Source: Hyphomicrobiales bacterium (GTDB lineage Bacteria; Pseudomonadota; Alphaproteobacteria; Rhizobiales; Rhizobiaceae). Taken from it: 64,000 bases of DNA. Below, piece after piece: positions 1-8,972 of the stretch. The stretch lies in contig UBJR01000004.1 in the NCBI GenBank assembly GCA_900465675.1, forward strand, positions 1 to 64,000, in the 5' to 3' direction. The position numbers and the translations under genes are program-made. Numbering within the stretch: the stretch's first letter is position 1; each line of letters begins with the position of its first letter. Under the pieces are notes generated by a model. That model had not been told where the DNA came from, searched no databases, and saw only the letters and a list, made by a program, of their open reading frames with translations.

Positions 1-810
1 GCGAGTTTTTCAACGATATCTGCCAATACCGGCTATCCGCTGCAGCATGGCTTCACGCTGCTGCTGCCGCCTGAATATCGCGGCTTCGGGGCCGATATCG
101 TTGCCCTCTCCTTCTTCGGCAGCGCCCATGACGAAGACGAGGGGCGTATCGCCGAGATCGCGGCGCTGATTGCCGATCCTGACGCCAGCGAGCCTAGTGA
201 TGGCGATCTCTATCCCTTCTGGATGAGCGAGCGGCTTCGCCATCCCCGCCTTCACCGGATGGCGGATTTCCTCGGGCGCTCGCATGCGGTGATCCTGCTG
301 ACCGAAGCGGAATTCAACGCGCCGTTCTGCCAGCCGCCGCGTCTCCGGCCCAACGCATATCGTGACCGCATCCGGCGCCCCGAATGGCTCACGCGCGGTG
401 CGGCTGCCGTCTATCTCGACGATCAGACGGAGAATTACGGGCTGCTGCAGATGCTCGGCGACACCGATCATGCCGACCTCGCCTATAATCGTGCCCTCGA
501 CATCACGCCGCGTGGCGAAGACCCGAATGCCGGTATCGCGCCGCGCGACGAGTGGGCGGCGGCCGAAACGGGATACCAAGCCTTCTATTACTGGGAAGGC
601 GACGAGGTCGAGGAAGAGAATTACCGCGAGCATGCCTGGGCGGCGGATCACCTGCCCGATCATATCGGCGGCTCGATGCGCCCGGCGCAGAACATCCCCG
701 ATATCAGCCCTTACTACATCGAGTTCGAGGAATATCTGGGGGGATTCAACTTCGGCGGCGGCAATGCCTGGCTCGACCTGCAGACGCTGACGTTCGACTG
801 GGCGCAGTAA
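1..810 (+). CDS. Hypothetical protein, 5' end outside the window
   Basis: The reading frame is open from the first base to the TAA at 808-810, so the start lies upstream and only the last 269 codons are visible. An internal ATG at 223 is not the likely start, because the frame before it already reads as protein (for example LLLPPEYRGFG, then ALSFFGSAHDEDEG). The protein is acidic and rich in aromatic residues, with no membrane segment or signal in the visible part. The C-terminus has a Gly-rich turn (YLGGFNFGGGNAW). I do not recognise the family and assign no function. A stand-alone transcription unit is likely, as the next gene starts about 70 bases on. Confidence 0.7.
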   Translation, partial: ASFSTISANTGYPLQHGFTLLLPPEYRGFGADIVALSFFGSAHDEDEGRIAEIAALIADPDASEPSDGDLYPFWMSERLRHPRLHRMADFLGRSHAVILLTEAEFNAPFCQPPRLRPNAYRDRIRRPEWLTRGAAAVYLDDQTENYGLLQMLGDTDHADLAYNRALDITPRGEDPNAGIAPRDEWAAAETGYQAFYYWEGDEVEEENYREHAWAADHLPDHIGGSMRPAQNIPDISPYYIEFEEYLGGFNFGGGNAWLDLQTLTFDWAQ

Positions 811-881
811 ACGCCGGCACAAATGTACAAGACGGTCTGTGAGCCCTGATCTACACTTGCCCCGGCAAGATGGAGATGAGC

Positions 882-1262
882 ATGGACCAGCCGACCAAGA
901 CATATAGCGCTATCAATTTCGCAGAGAAGCTCACGAAATTCAGCGACCAGTGGCAGCCGCGGGTGATTGCGGAACTTAACGACTACCAGTTCAAGATCGT
1001 CCGCATCGAAGGCGATTTCATCTGGCACGACCATCCGGCGACCGATGAGGCATTCATCGTGCTCGAGGGCATGCTGCGGATCGATCTTCCCGATGGTGCC
1101 GTGTCGATCGGCCCCGGCGAGATGTATGTCGTGCCGAAGGGTATCAAGCATAAGCCCTATGCGGCCTCAGAGGTGAAGATGCTGCTGATCGAGCCGCGCG
1201 GCACGCTGAACACCGGCGAGGAAGGCGGCGAGCGGACGGCGAAGAGCGACCTCTGGATTTGA
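882..1262 (+). CDS. Cupin domain protein
   Basis: Small single-domain cupin of 126 residues. The first cupin motif is visible as WHDHPATDEAFIVLEG (His, His, Glu metal ligands) and the second as PGEMYVVPKGIKHKP, giving the usual metal-binding beta barrel. Substrate is unknown; such proteins include isomerases, dioxygenases and small-molecule sensors. The start at 882 is chosen because GGAG lies at 872-875. An in-frame ATG at 870 would add four residues (MEMS) but overlaps that Shine-Dalgarno sequence. It ends 37 bases before the convergent tautomerase gene. Confidence 0.85.
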   Translation: MDQPTKTYSAINFAEKLTKFSDQWQPRVIAELNDYQFKIVRIEGDFIWHDHPATDEAFIVLEGMLRIDLPDGAVSIGPGEMYVVPKGIKHKPYAASEVKMLLIEPRGTLNTGEEGGERTAKSDLWI

Positions 1263-1299
1263 GAAGGTCGCTGGCGGAAAACCCGCCAGCCTCGCTGCG

Positions 1300-1512
1300 C
1301 TACTGCCGCTCCTTCTGCATCTTGGCGATGGTGAAGGTTTCGTCGGCGCGGCCATAGCCGCCATCGACCACTTCATCGACGAGAACCATCGTGTAGGGCC
1401 GCACGCCTTCGCCGAAATAGCCGACGAAGATGGCTGTGGTCTTGTGGATGAGGTCTTCCTTCTGTTCGGCGCTCATGGTGCCCTGCGGGACCTTGAAATT
1501 GGCGAATGGCAT
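1300..1512 (-). CDS. 4-oxalocrotonate tautomerase family protein
   Basis: Seventy-residue protein beginning MPFANFKVPQG. After removal of Met the N-terminal Pro would be the catalytic base, as in 4-oxalocrotonate tautomerases. Length and the GVRPYTMVLVDEV segment fit this small trimer/hexamer-forming family. The frame extends upstream to about 1605, but a GGGAG ribosome site at 1519-1523 places the start at 1512, which also puts Pro at position 2. It is divergent from the LysR gene 96 bases away and is probably its target. The substrate cannot be named from sequence. Confidence 0.85.
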   Translation of the reverse strand: MPFANFKVPQGTMSAEQKEDLIHKTTAIFVGYFGEGVRPYTMVLVDEVVDGGYGRADETFTIAKMQKERQ

Positions 1513-1576
1513 GGTCGTCTCCCTGGTTGGATGGTTGGAATGACCAGAAGCTATGCCGGGTGCCGTCATACTTGAA

Positions 1577-1590
1577 ATCGATAGTCGATA
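1577..1590. promoter_or_regulatory. Candidate LysR operator (T-N11-A dyad)
   Basis: The 96-bp space between the divergent tautomerase and LysR genes holds ATCGA-TAG-TCGAT (1577-1589). This is a short dyad that also satisfies the T-N11-A rule (T1578 to A1590) typical of LysR-type binding sites. It lies 19 bp before the LysR start, a position suited to autoregulation and divergent control. Confidence 0.45.
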
Positions 1591-1608
1591 TATGCATTCA
1601 TCCATACG

Positions 1609-2523
1609 ATGGATTTACACGGCATCGATCTCAATCTCCTTGTCGCCTTCGACGCACTGATGCAGGAGCGCAGCGTTACCAGGGCGGGCATCCGCATCGG
1701 GCGGACGCAGCCGGCGATGAGCGCGGCGCTCTCGCGTCTGAGAGCACTGTTTCAGGATGAGCTGTTCGTGCGCGGGCCGGACGGGCTGCAGCCGACCCCG
1801 CGGGCGGCCGATCTGGCGGGGCCACTGCAGCAGGCGCTGGCGGAAATCCAGAAGACGCTGGCGTTTACGCAGCGCTTCGAGCCGCAGGCCTCCACCCTCA
1901 CCTTCACGCTTGGGCTTTCCGATCATCCGGCCTTCGTCCTACTGCCGCAGTTGATACAGCAGCTTGCGGCACGCGCGCCCAGCATCACGCTGCAGGTCAG
2001 GAATTTCAGCGCCCGCGATGATGCAGTGGACATGCTGGATTCCGGCGAAGCGGATGTGACGATCGGCGTTCCCTCGGCATCGGCAGGGCGGATCCTGACG
2101 CAGCCGCTTTTCGAAGAGCGGTTCGTCTGCATATTGCGCAAGGATCATCCGCTGGCGAAGGCGCCGCTCGATCTCGAGACCTTCCTGAGCCTAGGGCACC
2201 TGCTGGTGTCGCCTGAGAACGACCGTTTCGGTCATGTCGATATGGCTCTCGCCAAGCAGGGTCTGAAGCGGCGCCTGGCGCTGACCCTGCCGCATATGTA
2301 TGCGGCGCCGCTGCTGGTCGCCCGGTCGGACATGATCGCGACATTGATGGAAGGTGTCGTCCATGCCTCCGGCCAGGCGGATAATCTGATCGCCTGGGCG
2401 CCGCCTATCGATCTGGCGCCCGTGCCCTTCGTCATGTCTTGGCACCGGCGGAATGACGCGCATCCGGCGCAGCGCTGGTTTCGCGCGGTCATTGCCGCCC
2501 TGCCCGTTGCTGAAGGCACCTGA
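1609..2523 (+). CDS. LysR-family transcriptional regulator
   Basis: 304 residues, the usual LysR length. Residues about 5-65 form the winged helix-turn-helix (LNLLVAFDALMQERSVTRAG, then RTQPAMSAALSRLRALF followed by DELFVR). Residues about 95-300 form the periplasmic-binding-protein-like effector domain. The N-terminus resembles the NodD/PcpR-like branch (MDLHGIDLNLL), but I cannot say it is a nodulation regulator. It faces the tautomerase gene across a 96-bp promoter region with a T-N11-A dyad, so regulation of that gene and of itself is likely. The effector is unknown. Confidence 0.92.
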   Translation: MDLHGIDLNLLVAFDALMQERSVTRAGIRIGRTQPAMSAALSRLRALFQDELFVRGPDGLQPTPRAADLAGPLQQALAEIQKTLAFTQRFEPQASTLTFTLGLSDHPAFVLLPQLIQQLAARAPSITLQVRNFSARDDAVDMLDSGEADVTIGVPSASAGRILTQPLFEERFVCILRKDHPLAKAPLDLETFLSLGHLLVSPENDRFGHVDMALAKQGLKRRLALTLPHMYAAPLLVARSDMIATLMEGVVHASGQADNLIAWAPPIDLAPVPFVMSWHRRNDAHPAQRWFRAVIAALPVAEGT

Positions 2524-2560
2524 TCGCCGTGAGGGCTTGAGGGAAGAGCCAGAACGAGCA

Positions 2561-2586
2561 CGGCCGCCGGATTGCTCCGGCGGCCG
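2561..2586. terminator. Bidirectional hairpin between convergent genes
   Basis: Perfect 11-bp arms CGGCCGCCGGA (2561-2571) and TCCGGCGGCCG (2576-2586) enclose a TTGC loop. The hairpin sits between the LysR gene (+) and the chemotaxis receptor (-), where it can stop both transcripts. Neither side has a strong T-tract. Confidence 0.6.
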
Positions 2587-2624
2587 CTAATGCTGGTCTT
2601 GATGAAAAGGTCTGTAATAAAAAC

Positions 2625-4448
2625 TCAGGCTGCGCGGCGGTGGTGAACCGCTGGTGCTGCGTGCGCGACATTGCCGACGCGGAAGCCCCGGATCAGGTCG
2701 AGCAACTCGTCCGTGTCGGCGGCCAGCGTTTCAGCCGAAGCGGTGGTCTCTTCGGCCATCGCTGCGTTCTGCTGCGTTGCCGCATCCAGCTGGTTCATCG
2801 AGGACGAGATCGAGCGCAGCGTGGTATCCTGTTCGGAGGCGCTGTGGGCGATCTTGGCGACGATTTCGTTTGCGGCCTTGATCTGATCGGAGATGCGCTT
2901 CAGGGCTTCGCCTGCTTCGCCGACGAGGCGGACACCCTGGTCGACCTGGCTGGAGGAGCGGGCGATCTGATCCTTGATCTCCTTGGCGGCAGCGGCGGAA
3001 CGCTGGGCCAGTTCGCGGACTTCCTGAGCGACGACCGCAAAGCCCTTGCCGGATTCCCCGGCGCGTGCCGCTTCGACGCCGGCGTTCAGAGCCAGCAGGT
3101 TGGTCTGGAAGGCGATCTCGTCGATGACGCCGATGATCTTGCCGATCTCGTCCGAGGACTTCTCGATCCCGCTCATCGCAGTGATCGCTTCGGTGACCAC
3201 GGCATCGCTGCGCGAGGCTTCGGTGCTGACTTCACGGACGCGCTGGCTGGCTTCGTGGGCGCCCTCCGCCGTCTGGCGGACAGCGACCGTGAGCTCGTCG
3301 AGAGCAGCCGAGGTCTCTTCCAGGCTGGCTGCCTGACGCTCGGTGCGCTGCGACAGCTCGTTCGATGCGCGGCGGATTTCTTCCTTGCTGACACCGATGT
3401 CGCTGCCCTTGGTGCTGACCTTGGCCATGGCGGCTTCGAGGTGTGACAGGGCGTCGTTGAAATTGTCGCGCAGGGCTGCGTATTTCTGGCCGATATCGGC
3501 GCAACGGACGGTCAGGTCGCCACGGGCGATCTGCTCCAGTGCCTGGCCAATGGTGGTGACGACGCGGGCCTGAACCGACGCTTCGTCCTGCTGACCGCGC
3601 AGGTTGGTCTCGCGCTCCGTTTCGAGCGCCAGTGCCTGAACCGCTTCGCGTTCGGCCATGGCATGGCGTTCGCGCACCTTTTCCTGCAGCGACTGCGTCG
3701 CCTTGGCCATCATGCCGATCTCGTTATTCATGCCGGTATGCGGAATGGCAATCGACACATTCTCGTTGGCAACGGCCTCAAGAGCCTGATGGACATCCTT
3801 CAGCGGCAGCGAAATGCCGCGGATGACCAGATAGGCCGCAACGATGGCGAGAAGCGAAAGGATCAGGCTGCCGGAGAGAGCGCTGAGGATCTTGTCATTC
3901 ACCTGGGCGTCGAGGTCATCCATATAGACGCCGGTGACGACCACGACCTTCCAGGGATCGAAAGCCAGCGCATAGGCCGTCTTGCGGAAATCGCCTGCCG
4001 GCTGACCGGGCTTGGCGGTCGAATAGTATTCGACAAGGCCGCCGCCCTGCTGGCCGAGCTTGACCAGCTCTTCGCGATAGAGCTTGCCCTTGCTGTCCGG
4101 CTGACCCTTGTTGATCTGCCCGACCTTCGAGGCGTCGTAGTGGAACATCATCTGGATGTCGTAGCTATAGCCGAAGAAATAGCCATCCGGATCGTATTTC
4201 ATGGCGTTGAGCGTAGCGTAAGCCTGCTTCTGGGCGTCTTCCAGCTTCATCTCGCCGGCATCGACCTTCGCCTGGTATTGTTTGAGGACGGAAACGCCCG
4301 ACTGGACCTCCGACCGGAGCATGTCATAACGCTCCTTGTAAATCGCATTGACCGAGGACCGGACCTGCAGAGTGGTTGCGATCGCAAAGGCGATCATCAA
4401 TCCGGTAACCAGCAAAATCAGTTGTTTTGAAATCTTCAGCTTTTTCAT
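2625..4448 (-). CDS. Methyl-accepting chemotaxis protein, sCache type (copy 1)
   Basis: 607-residue transmembrane receptor. TM1 is about residues 9-29. A periplasmic single Cache type 2 domain runs about 30-185, with the YDPDGYFFGYSYD and DPWKVVVVTGVY motifs. TM2 is about 189-210, followed by HAMP and a long cytoplasmic signalling domain. The hairpin tip is canonical (IAFQTNLLALNAGVEAARAG, KGFAVVAQEVRELAQRS). It ends in HHRRAA with no NWETF-type CheR tether. Start is ATG within MKKLKISKQ. It lies in tandem with a second receptor upstream, in its own transcription unit because a strong palindrome separates them. The ligand is not predictable, though sCache_2 domains often bind small carboxylates. 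Confidence 0.95.
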   Translation of the reverse strand: MKKLKISKQLILLVTGLMIAFAIATTLQVRSSVNAIYKERYDMLRSEVQSGVSVLKQYQAKVDAGEMKLEDAQKQAYATLNAMKYDPDGYFFGYSYDIQMMFHYDASKVGQINKGQPDSKGKLYREELVKLGQQGGGLVEYYSTAKPGQPAGDFRKTAYALAFDPWKVVVVTGVYMDDLDAQVNDKILSALSGSLILSLLAIVAAYLVIRGISLPLKDVHQALEAVANENVSIAIPHTGMNNEIGMMAKATQSLQEKVRERHAMAEREAVQALALETERETNLRGQQDEASVQARVVTTIGQALEQIARGDLTVRCADIGQKYAALRDNFNDALSHLEAAMAKVSTKGSDIGVSKEEIRRASNELSQRTERQAASLEETSAALDELTVAVRQTAEGAHEASQRVREVSTEASRSDAVVTEAITAMSGIEKSSDEIGKIIGVIDEIAFQTNLLALNAGVEAARAGESGKGFAVVAQEVRELAQRSAAAAKEIKDQIARSSSQVDQGVRLVGEAGEALKRISDQIKAANEIVAKIAHSASEQDTTLRSISSSMNQLDAATQQNAAMAEETTASAETLAADTDELLDLIRGFRVGNVAHAAPAVHHRRAA

Positions 4449-4648
4449 GGTGCCCCACAGCGGAAAGGACGAAAGGGTTCCGGCGCGGTCTGATACCGCT
4501 TGTGCGAGCGAGTCCGTGAAGACCGCTTATACCGCTGCTTAAGAACATGCTGCGGCCGGCAAGAGGACAATGGCATAAAAACGACTAAAAAAGCCTTAAA
4601 AAGTAAGCCTCCCGAACAATAAAATCATTTTAAATCATATAGTTATTC

Positions 4649-4678
4649 GAAATCACCGGGCAATTGCCCGGTGATTTC
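4649..4678 (-). terminator. Perfect 30-bp palindrome, probable terminator
   Basis: Two 15-base arms meet without a spacer, the left arm being GAAATCACCGGGCAA. It lies 36 bp past the stop of the upstream receptor gene (4715). The minus-strand continuation is A/T-rich but not a pure T-tract. It separates the two receptor genes and is probably a transcription terminator. Confidence 0.6.
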
Positions 4679-4714
4679 AGATCATCTGTTATCGCGTATT
4701 TTGGAGCGCGGAAA

Positions 4715-6532
4715 TCAGGCAGCGCGGCGTGTGCGTATCACGTCCTGCTGGGTGTTTCCGATGCGGAAGCCACGGATCAGGCCGAGCAGTTCGTCGGTAT
4801 CGGCAGCGAGTGTTTCAGCCGAAGCGGTGGTCTCTTCGGCCATCGCTGCGTTCTGCTGCGTTGCCGCATCCAGCTGGTTCATCGAGGAGGAGATCGAGCG
4901 CAGCGTGGAGTCCTGTTCGGACGCGCTGTGGGCGATCTTGGCGACGATTTCGTTGGCCGACTTGATCTGATCGGAGATGCGCTTCAGGGCTTCACCAGCT
5001 TCACCGACGAGGCGGACACCCTGGTCGACCTGGCTGGAGGAGCGGGCGATCTGATCCTTGATCTCCTTGGCGGCAGCGGCAGAGCGCTGGGCCAGTTCGC
5101 GGACTTCCTGAGCGACGACGGCAAAGCCCTTACCGGATTCACCGGCACGCGCTGCCTCGACACCAGCATTAAGTGCCAGCAGGTTGGTCTGGAAGGCGAT
5201 CTCGTCGATGACGCCGATGATCTTGCCGATCTCGTCGGAAGACTTCTCGATGCCGCTCATGGCGCTGATCGCTTCTGTAACAACCGCGTCGCTGCGGCTG
5301 GCTTCGGTGCTGACGGCATGAACCCGCTTGCTGGCTTCATGGGCGCCCTCGGCCGTCTGGCGGACGGCAACGGTGAGCTCGTCGAGAGCAGCCGAAGTTT
5401 CTTCCAGGCTGGCAGCCTGACGCTCGGTGCGCTGCGAGAGTTCACCGGATGCGCGGCGGATCTCTTCCTTCGCCATGCCGATATCGCTGCCCTTGGCACT
5501 GACCTTGGCCATGGCCGCCTCGAGGTGCGAGAGAGCCTCGTTGAAATTGTCGCGGAGGGCTGCGTATTTCTGGCCGATGTCGCCGCAACGAACTGTCAGG
5601 TCACCCTGAGCGATCTGTTCCAGCGCCTGGCCGATGGTGGTGACGACGCGTGTCTGCGCCAGAGCTTCATCACGCTGGCTGCGCTGGTTGCTTTCGCGCT
5701 CACTCTCGAGCTCAAGCTGCTGAACCGCTTCGCGCTCTGTCATGGCATGACGTTCGCGAACCTTTTCCTGCAGTGACCGTGTGGCGCGGGCCATCATGCC
5801 GACTTCGTTGTTGAGTTCGGTATGCGGGATCTTTGCATCGACGCGCTCGTTGGCAACGGCCTCAAGTGCTTCGTGGACATCCTTGAGCGGCCTGGAAATG
5901 CCGCGGATGAAGTAGAACGCGGCGCCGATGCCGGCCAGGAAGACGATGCCGCAGGCAATGAAGGCCTTCCACAGCGTCGCGTCGATCTGCGCCTGCAGGT
6001 CATCGAAATAGACGCCGCAGCCGACGACCAGCTGCCAGGGATCGAAGGCCTTGGAATAGGCGCCCTTCAGGAACACTTCCGTCTCGGGCTGCCCGGGCTT
6101 GCTCCAGAAATAGATCGTCTCGCCGCCGCCGGCCTTGCCCTTTTCGACCATTTCCTTGCTGAAATGGGTGCCGCGCTTGTCGACCTGGCCGCTCATGTCC
6201 TTGCCGATATTGACCGGGCTTGGATGGAAGCGCTGGAAGACGTTGTAGTCGAAGCCGAAGAGATAGCCGTTCGGGTCGAACTTGACCTTGGAGAGAACCT
6301 TGAACGCCTCGGCCTGGGCGGCCTCATGCGTCATCTCGCCTGCCTTCTCACGCTCATAATAGGTGTTCAGGATGGAGATGCCAGACTCGACCTGCGTACG
6401 CAGCAGATCGAAGCGGTCTTCGTAGATGGATTGCGACGTTGTGCGGATCTGGAAATAGGTGGCAACCGCAAAGGCCGCCATGAGGACACCGACAAGAGCA
6501 AAAAGCTGATGGGCAATTTTAAGCTTTTTCAT
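4715..6532 (-). CDS. Methyl-accepting chemotaxis protein, sCache type (copy 2)
   Basis: 605-residue paralogue of the receptor at 2625-4448 with the same plan: TM1 about 9-29, periplasmic sCache_2 domain, TM2, HAMP, signalling domain. The sensor has diverged (FDPNGYLFGFDYN, DPWQLVVGCGVYFDD) while the signalling half is almost identical, including 77 identical bases (2728-2804 against 4812-4888). The frame runs on to 6625, but the start at 6532 (MKKLKIAHQ) matches the other copy. It ends in RTRRAA. The pair probably arose by duplication with the signalling domain kept uniform by gene conversion. Confidence 0.95.
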   Translation of the reverse strand: MKKLKIAHQLFALVGVLMAAFAVATYFQIRTTSQSIYEDRFDLLRTQVESGISILNTYYEREKAGEMTHEAAQAEAFKVLSKVKFDPNGYLFGFDYNVFQRFHPSPVNIGKDMSGQVDKRGTHFSKEMVEKGKAGGGETIYFWSKPGQPETEVFLKGAYSKAFDPWQLVVGCGVYFDDLQAQIDATLWKAFIACGIVFLAGIGAAFYFIRGISRPLKDVHEALEAVANERVDAKIPHTELNNEVGMMARATRSLQEKVRERHAMTEREAVQQLELESERESNQRSQRDEALAQTRVVTTIGQALEQIAQGDLTVRCGDIGQKYAALRDNFNEALSHLEAAMAKVSAKGSDIGMAKEEIRRASGELSQRTERQAASLEETSAALDELTVAVRQTAEGAHEASKRVHAVSTEASRSDAVVTEAISAMSGIEKSSDEIGKIIGVIDEIAFQTNLLALNAGVEAARAGESGKGFAVVAQEVRELAQRSAAAAKEIKDQIARSSSQVDQGVRLVGEAGEALKRISDQIKSANEIVAKIAHSASEQDSTLRSISSSMNQLDAATQQNAAMAEETTASAETLAADTDELLGLIRGFRIGNTQQDVIRTRRAA

Positions 6533-6778
6533 AATTGTCTCGCGAAAGTGGTGAAATTTATAAAACACCGGATCGGGAAACTCCCGTCCTTTGCACGTGT
6601 CACCACGCACTTTCAGCAAGCGCAATCATGCTCGCTCCGGCCTCCGGTGGCTAGAATTATGGTGAATGGTTAAACGATGCCTTAACGATATCGGCGCGCG
6701 GAACGGTCAATTATGAGTCCCGTTTTTTCGCATAAGCGCATGCGTTGTATGCGTAATTTATCATTCAATCAAAATAAA
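6533..6778. other. AT-rich leader region of receptor copy 2
   Basis: This stretch belongs to a 345-bp gap between the receptor gene and the next minus-strand gene. I see no credible ORF. It is noticeably A/T-rich (for example around 6650-6780) and must contain the receptor promoter, but I cannot assign -35/-10 elements with confidence. The right part of the gap (6779-6811) is a terminator. Confidence 0.5.
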
Positions 6779-6811
6779 GAATGCGCCCCTGCTTCTCTCA
6801 GGAGCGCATTC
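6779..6811 (-). terminator. Rho-independent terminator of the 6878 gene
   Basis: Arms GAATGCGCCCCTG (6779-6791) and CAGGAGCGCATTC (6799-6811) pair with one wobble around a 7-base loop. On the minus strand the hairpin is followed by CTTTATTTTG. It lies 67 bp downstream of the small secreted protein gene. Confidence 0.75.
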
Positions 6812-6877
6812 AATCCGCGCTAAGCGGACCCCAGCGATCAAACCTTGACCGGGTCAGGGGCAGGGAACTTTTTGCTG

Positions 6878-7345
6878 CTACATGCGCAGCTTGAAGGAGG
6901 AAATGTCCAACGGCGCGGTTTGTTCCGTCTCTGCCGTCATACCTGCCGTGGCTGGCTTGGCGTCGAGGCCGATGACCGAGGTCGTGGCGGTAGGATCGAT
7001 GCCTTCTGCGGGCGTGGCACTCTTGTCGAAAGCCTGCAGGACTTCGGGCGTTGCCTTGGTGACGAAGACCACGGGCGATCCGCCCATCCAGCCTTCGGTG
7101 CGGTAGAGCTTCTTTTCGCCGCCGACATCGCGCAGTTCACTGGCCTGCAGCGAACCGGACGCCAGGGTCGGAACGGTGTAATCCTTCTTGCGTTCGGTGA
7201 CGGCAAGCGGCGGGCAGCTGGTGCAGGTTTCCTTGAGAATGCTGCCATTGCCTTCAGGCGCGGTTGGCTTGATGACATCGATGGACGATGCCATTGCCGA
7301 ACCGGCGATAAGCGCGATTGCCGCACCGAGGATGAACTGACGCAT
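6878..7345 (-). CDS. Small secreted protein, HPE1-like
   Basis: 155 residues with an N-terminal signal peptide of about 20 residues (MRQFILGAAIALIAGSAMAS). The mature protein has one cysteine pair (ETCTSCPP) and a GWMGGSPVVFVTKAT segment, and is rich in Thr, Pro and Ala. It resembles a conserved Rhizobiales family annotated as plant virulence effector HPE1-like after a Liberibacter protein; that is recall, not a search. Conservation in non-pathogens suggests a general periplasmic role. Single-gene unit with its own terminator. Confidence 0.75.
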   Translation of the reverse strand: MRQFILGAAIALIAGSAMASSIDVIKPTAPEGNGSILKETCTSCPPLAVTERKKDYTVPTLASGSLQASELRDVGGEKKLYRTEGWMGGSPVVFVTKATPEVLQAFDKSATPAEGIDPTATTSVIGLDAKPATAGMTAETEQTAPLDISSFKLRM

Positions 7346-7453
7346 GAACGCTACTCCGTCTGACTATGAACAGGAGAATAGCGCGTCTTTATTTCCATCC
7401 GGTCAGGGGAAAGGGTAAAAATTTAGCGAACTGACCCGATTTCGGGCCAGCTC

Positions 7454-8725
7454 TTAAGTATTTTCGCGCTCGACTGCGCGCCAGCCGATATCACGGCGGC
7501 AGAAGCCGTTGTCCCACTCGACCTGATCGAGCAGCGCATAGGCATGGCGCTTGGCATCGCTGACGCTGGTGCCCGTTGCCGTGACGTTGAGTACGCGGCC
7601 ACCGGTGGCAACGAGCTCGCCGTCCTTCAGCGCCGTGCCGGCATGGAAGACCTTGGCCCCCTCGCCCGCTTCCGGGATTGAGGCGATCGGCGTGTTCTTG
7701 TCATAGGAACCCGGATAGCCCTTGGAGGCCATGACCACCGTAAGCGCCGGATCGTCGCTCCATTCAGCACTTGCCTGATCCAGCGTGCCCTCGGCGCAGG
7801 CGAGCAGCAGGGGCAGCAGATCGCTCTTCAGCCGCATCATCAGCACCTGGCATTCCGGATCGCCGAAGCGGACGTTGTATTCGATCAGTTCCGGACCCCT
7901 GGCGGTGATCATCAGACCGGCGAAGAACACGCCCTGGAACGGATAGCCGCTCTCGGCCATGCCGCGCATGGTCGGCTCGATGATTTCCTTCATCGTGCGC
8001 TCGACCATCTCTTCGGTCATCACAGGTGCCGGAGAATAGGCACCCATGCCGCCGGTATTGATGCCGGTATCGCCCTCGCCGACGCGCTTGTGATCCTGGG
8101 CCGTTGCCAACGCCAGCGCATGCTTGCCGTCCGAGAGGCAGAAGAAGCTGGCTTCCTCGCCATCGAGATAGGCCTCAACCACGACTTCGGCACCGGCAGC
8201 GCCGAAGGCGCCTTCGAAACAGTCGTCGACGGCGGCCAGCGCCTCATCGACGGTCATCGCAACGGTGACGCCCTTGCCGGCCGCCAGACCATCGGCCTTG
8301 ACGACGATCGGGGCGCCCTGTTCGCGGATATAGGCCTTAGCCTTCGGCGCGTTGTTGAAACGCTGATAGGCGCCGGTCGGGATATCGTAGCGGGCGCAGA
8401 TATCCTTGGTGAAACCCTTGGATCCCTCGAGCTGGGCGGCGGCCGCGGACGGGCCGAAGACCTTGAAACCGGCAGCGCGCAGCCTATCGGCCAATCCTGC
8501 GACCAGCGGCGCTTCGGGGCCGACGACGACGAAATCGATCGCCTTGTCGCGGCAGAAGGCGATGACCGCGTCCTGGTCTTCGGTATTGATGGGGGCGAGG
8601 ACCGCATGCTCGGCAATGCCGGGATTGCCGGGTGCCGCATGGAGTTCCGTCAGCAGCGGCGATTGCGCCAGCTTCCAGGCGAGAGCATGCTCGCGGCCGC
8701 CCGAACCGATCAACAGAACCTTCAT
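7454..8725 (-). CDS. purD: Phosphoribosylamine--glycine ligase
   Basis: 423 residues, full length for PurD. It joins glycine to 5-phosphoribosylamine with ATP in the second step of purine synthesis. The N domain starts [17 protein letters not shown]. The ATP-grasp part shows [23 protein letters not shown] and [12 protein letters not shown]. Near the C-terminus are [10 protein letters not shown] and [12 protein letters not shown]. The frame is open to 8782, but the conserved N-terminus sets the start at 8725. Monocistronic; other pur genes are not nearby. Confidence 0.97.
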   Translation of the reverse strand: MKVLLIGSGGREHALAWKLAQSPLLTELHAAPGNPGIAEHAVLAPINTEDQDAVIAFCRDKAIDFVVVGPEAPLVAGLADRLRAAGFKVFGPSAAAAQLEGSKGFTKDICARYDIPTGAYQRFNNAPKAKAYIREQGAPIVVKADGLAAGKGVTVAMTVDEALAAVDDCFEGAFGAAGAEVVVEAYLDGEEASFFCLSDGKHALALATAQDHKRVGEGDTGINTGGMGAYSPAPVMTEEMVERTMKEIIEPTMRGMAESGYPFQGVFFAGLMITARGPELIEYNVRFGDPECQVLMMRLKSDLLPLLLACAEGTLDQASAEWSDDPALTVVMASKGYPGSYDKNTPIASIPEAGEGAKVFHAGTALKDGELVATGGRVLNVTATGTSVSDAKRHAYALLDQVEWDNGFCRRDIGWRAVERENT

Positions 8726-8820
8726 GCGCGATCCCTTTCCGTTTTCCGCTTGGCGGTTAAGCGGAGCGGGGCGAAAGGTCAAGTGTTGGGGTGATTAATA
8801 GGCTCCTATGTGCCGCGCGG

Positions 8821-8937
8821 CCCCCTCATCCGGCCCTACCGGCCACCTTCTCCCCGCTGGGGAGAAGGGATCGGGAACGTCGCGGCAACTCTCCTTCTCC
8901 CCTCGGGGAGAAGGTGCCCGAAGGGCGGATGAGGGGG
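8821..8937. repeat. RIME-like rhizobial mosaic repeat
   Basis: About 117 bp bounded by inverted ends CCCCCTCATCCG (8821-8832) and CGGATGAGGGGG (8926-8937). Inside are two hairpins with the same arms, CCTTCTCCCC and GGGGAGAAGG (8846-8868 and 8893-8914). This is the layout of the Rhizobium-specific intergenic mosaic elements scattered in rhizobial genomes. It lies between the purD start and the end of the DUF2207 gene. Confidence 0.85.
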
Positions 8938-8972
8938 CGGTGCGGTAGTACGTCAGGGCGAAGCCCAGCCAA

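Noticed and set aside
7435..7446. Small hairpin CCCGATTTCGGG near the purD stop
   Set aside because: A stem of 4-5 bp with a tiny loop is too weak to call a terminator.
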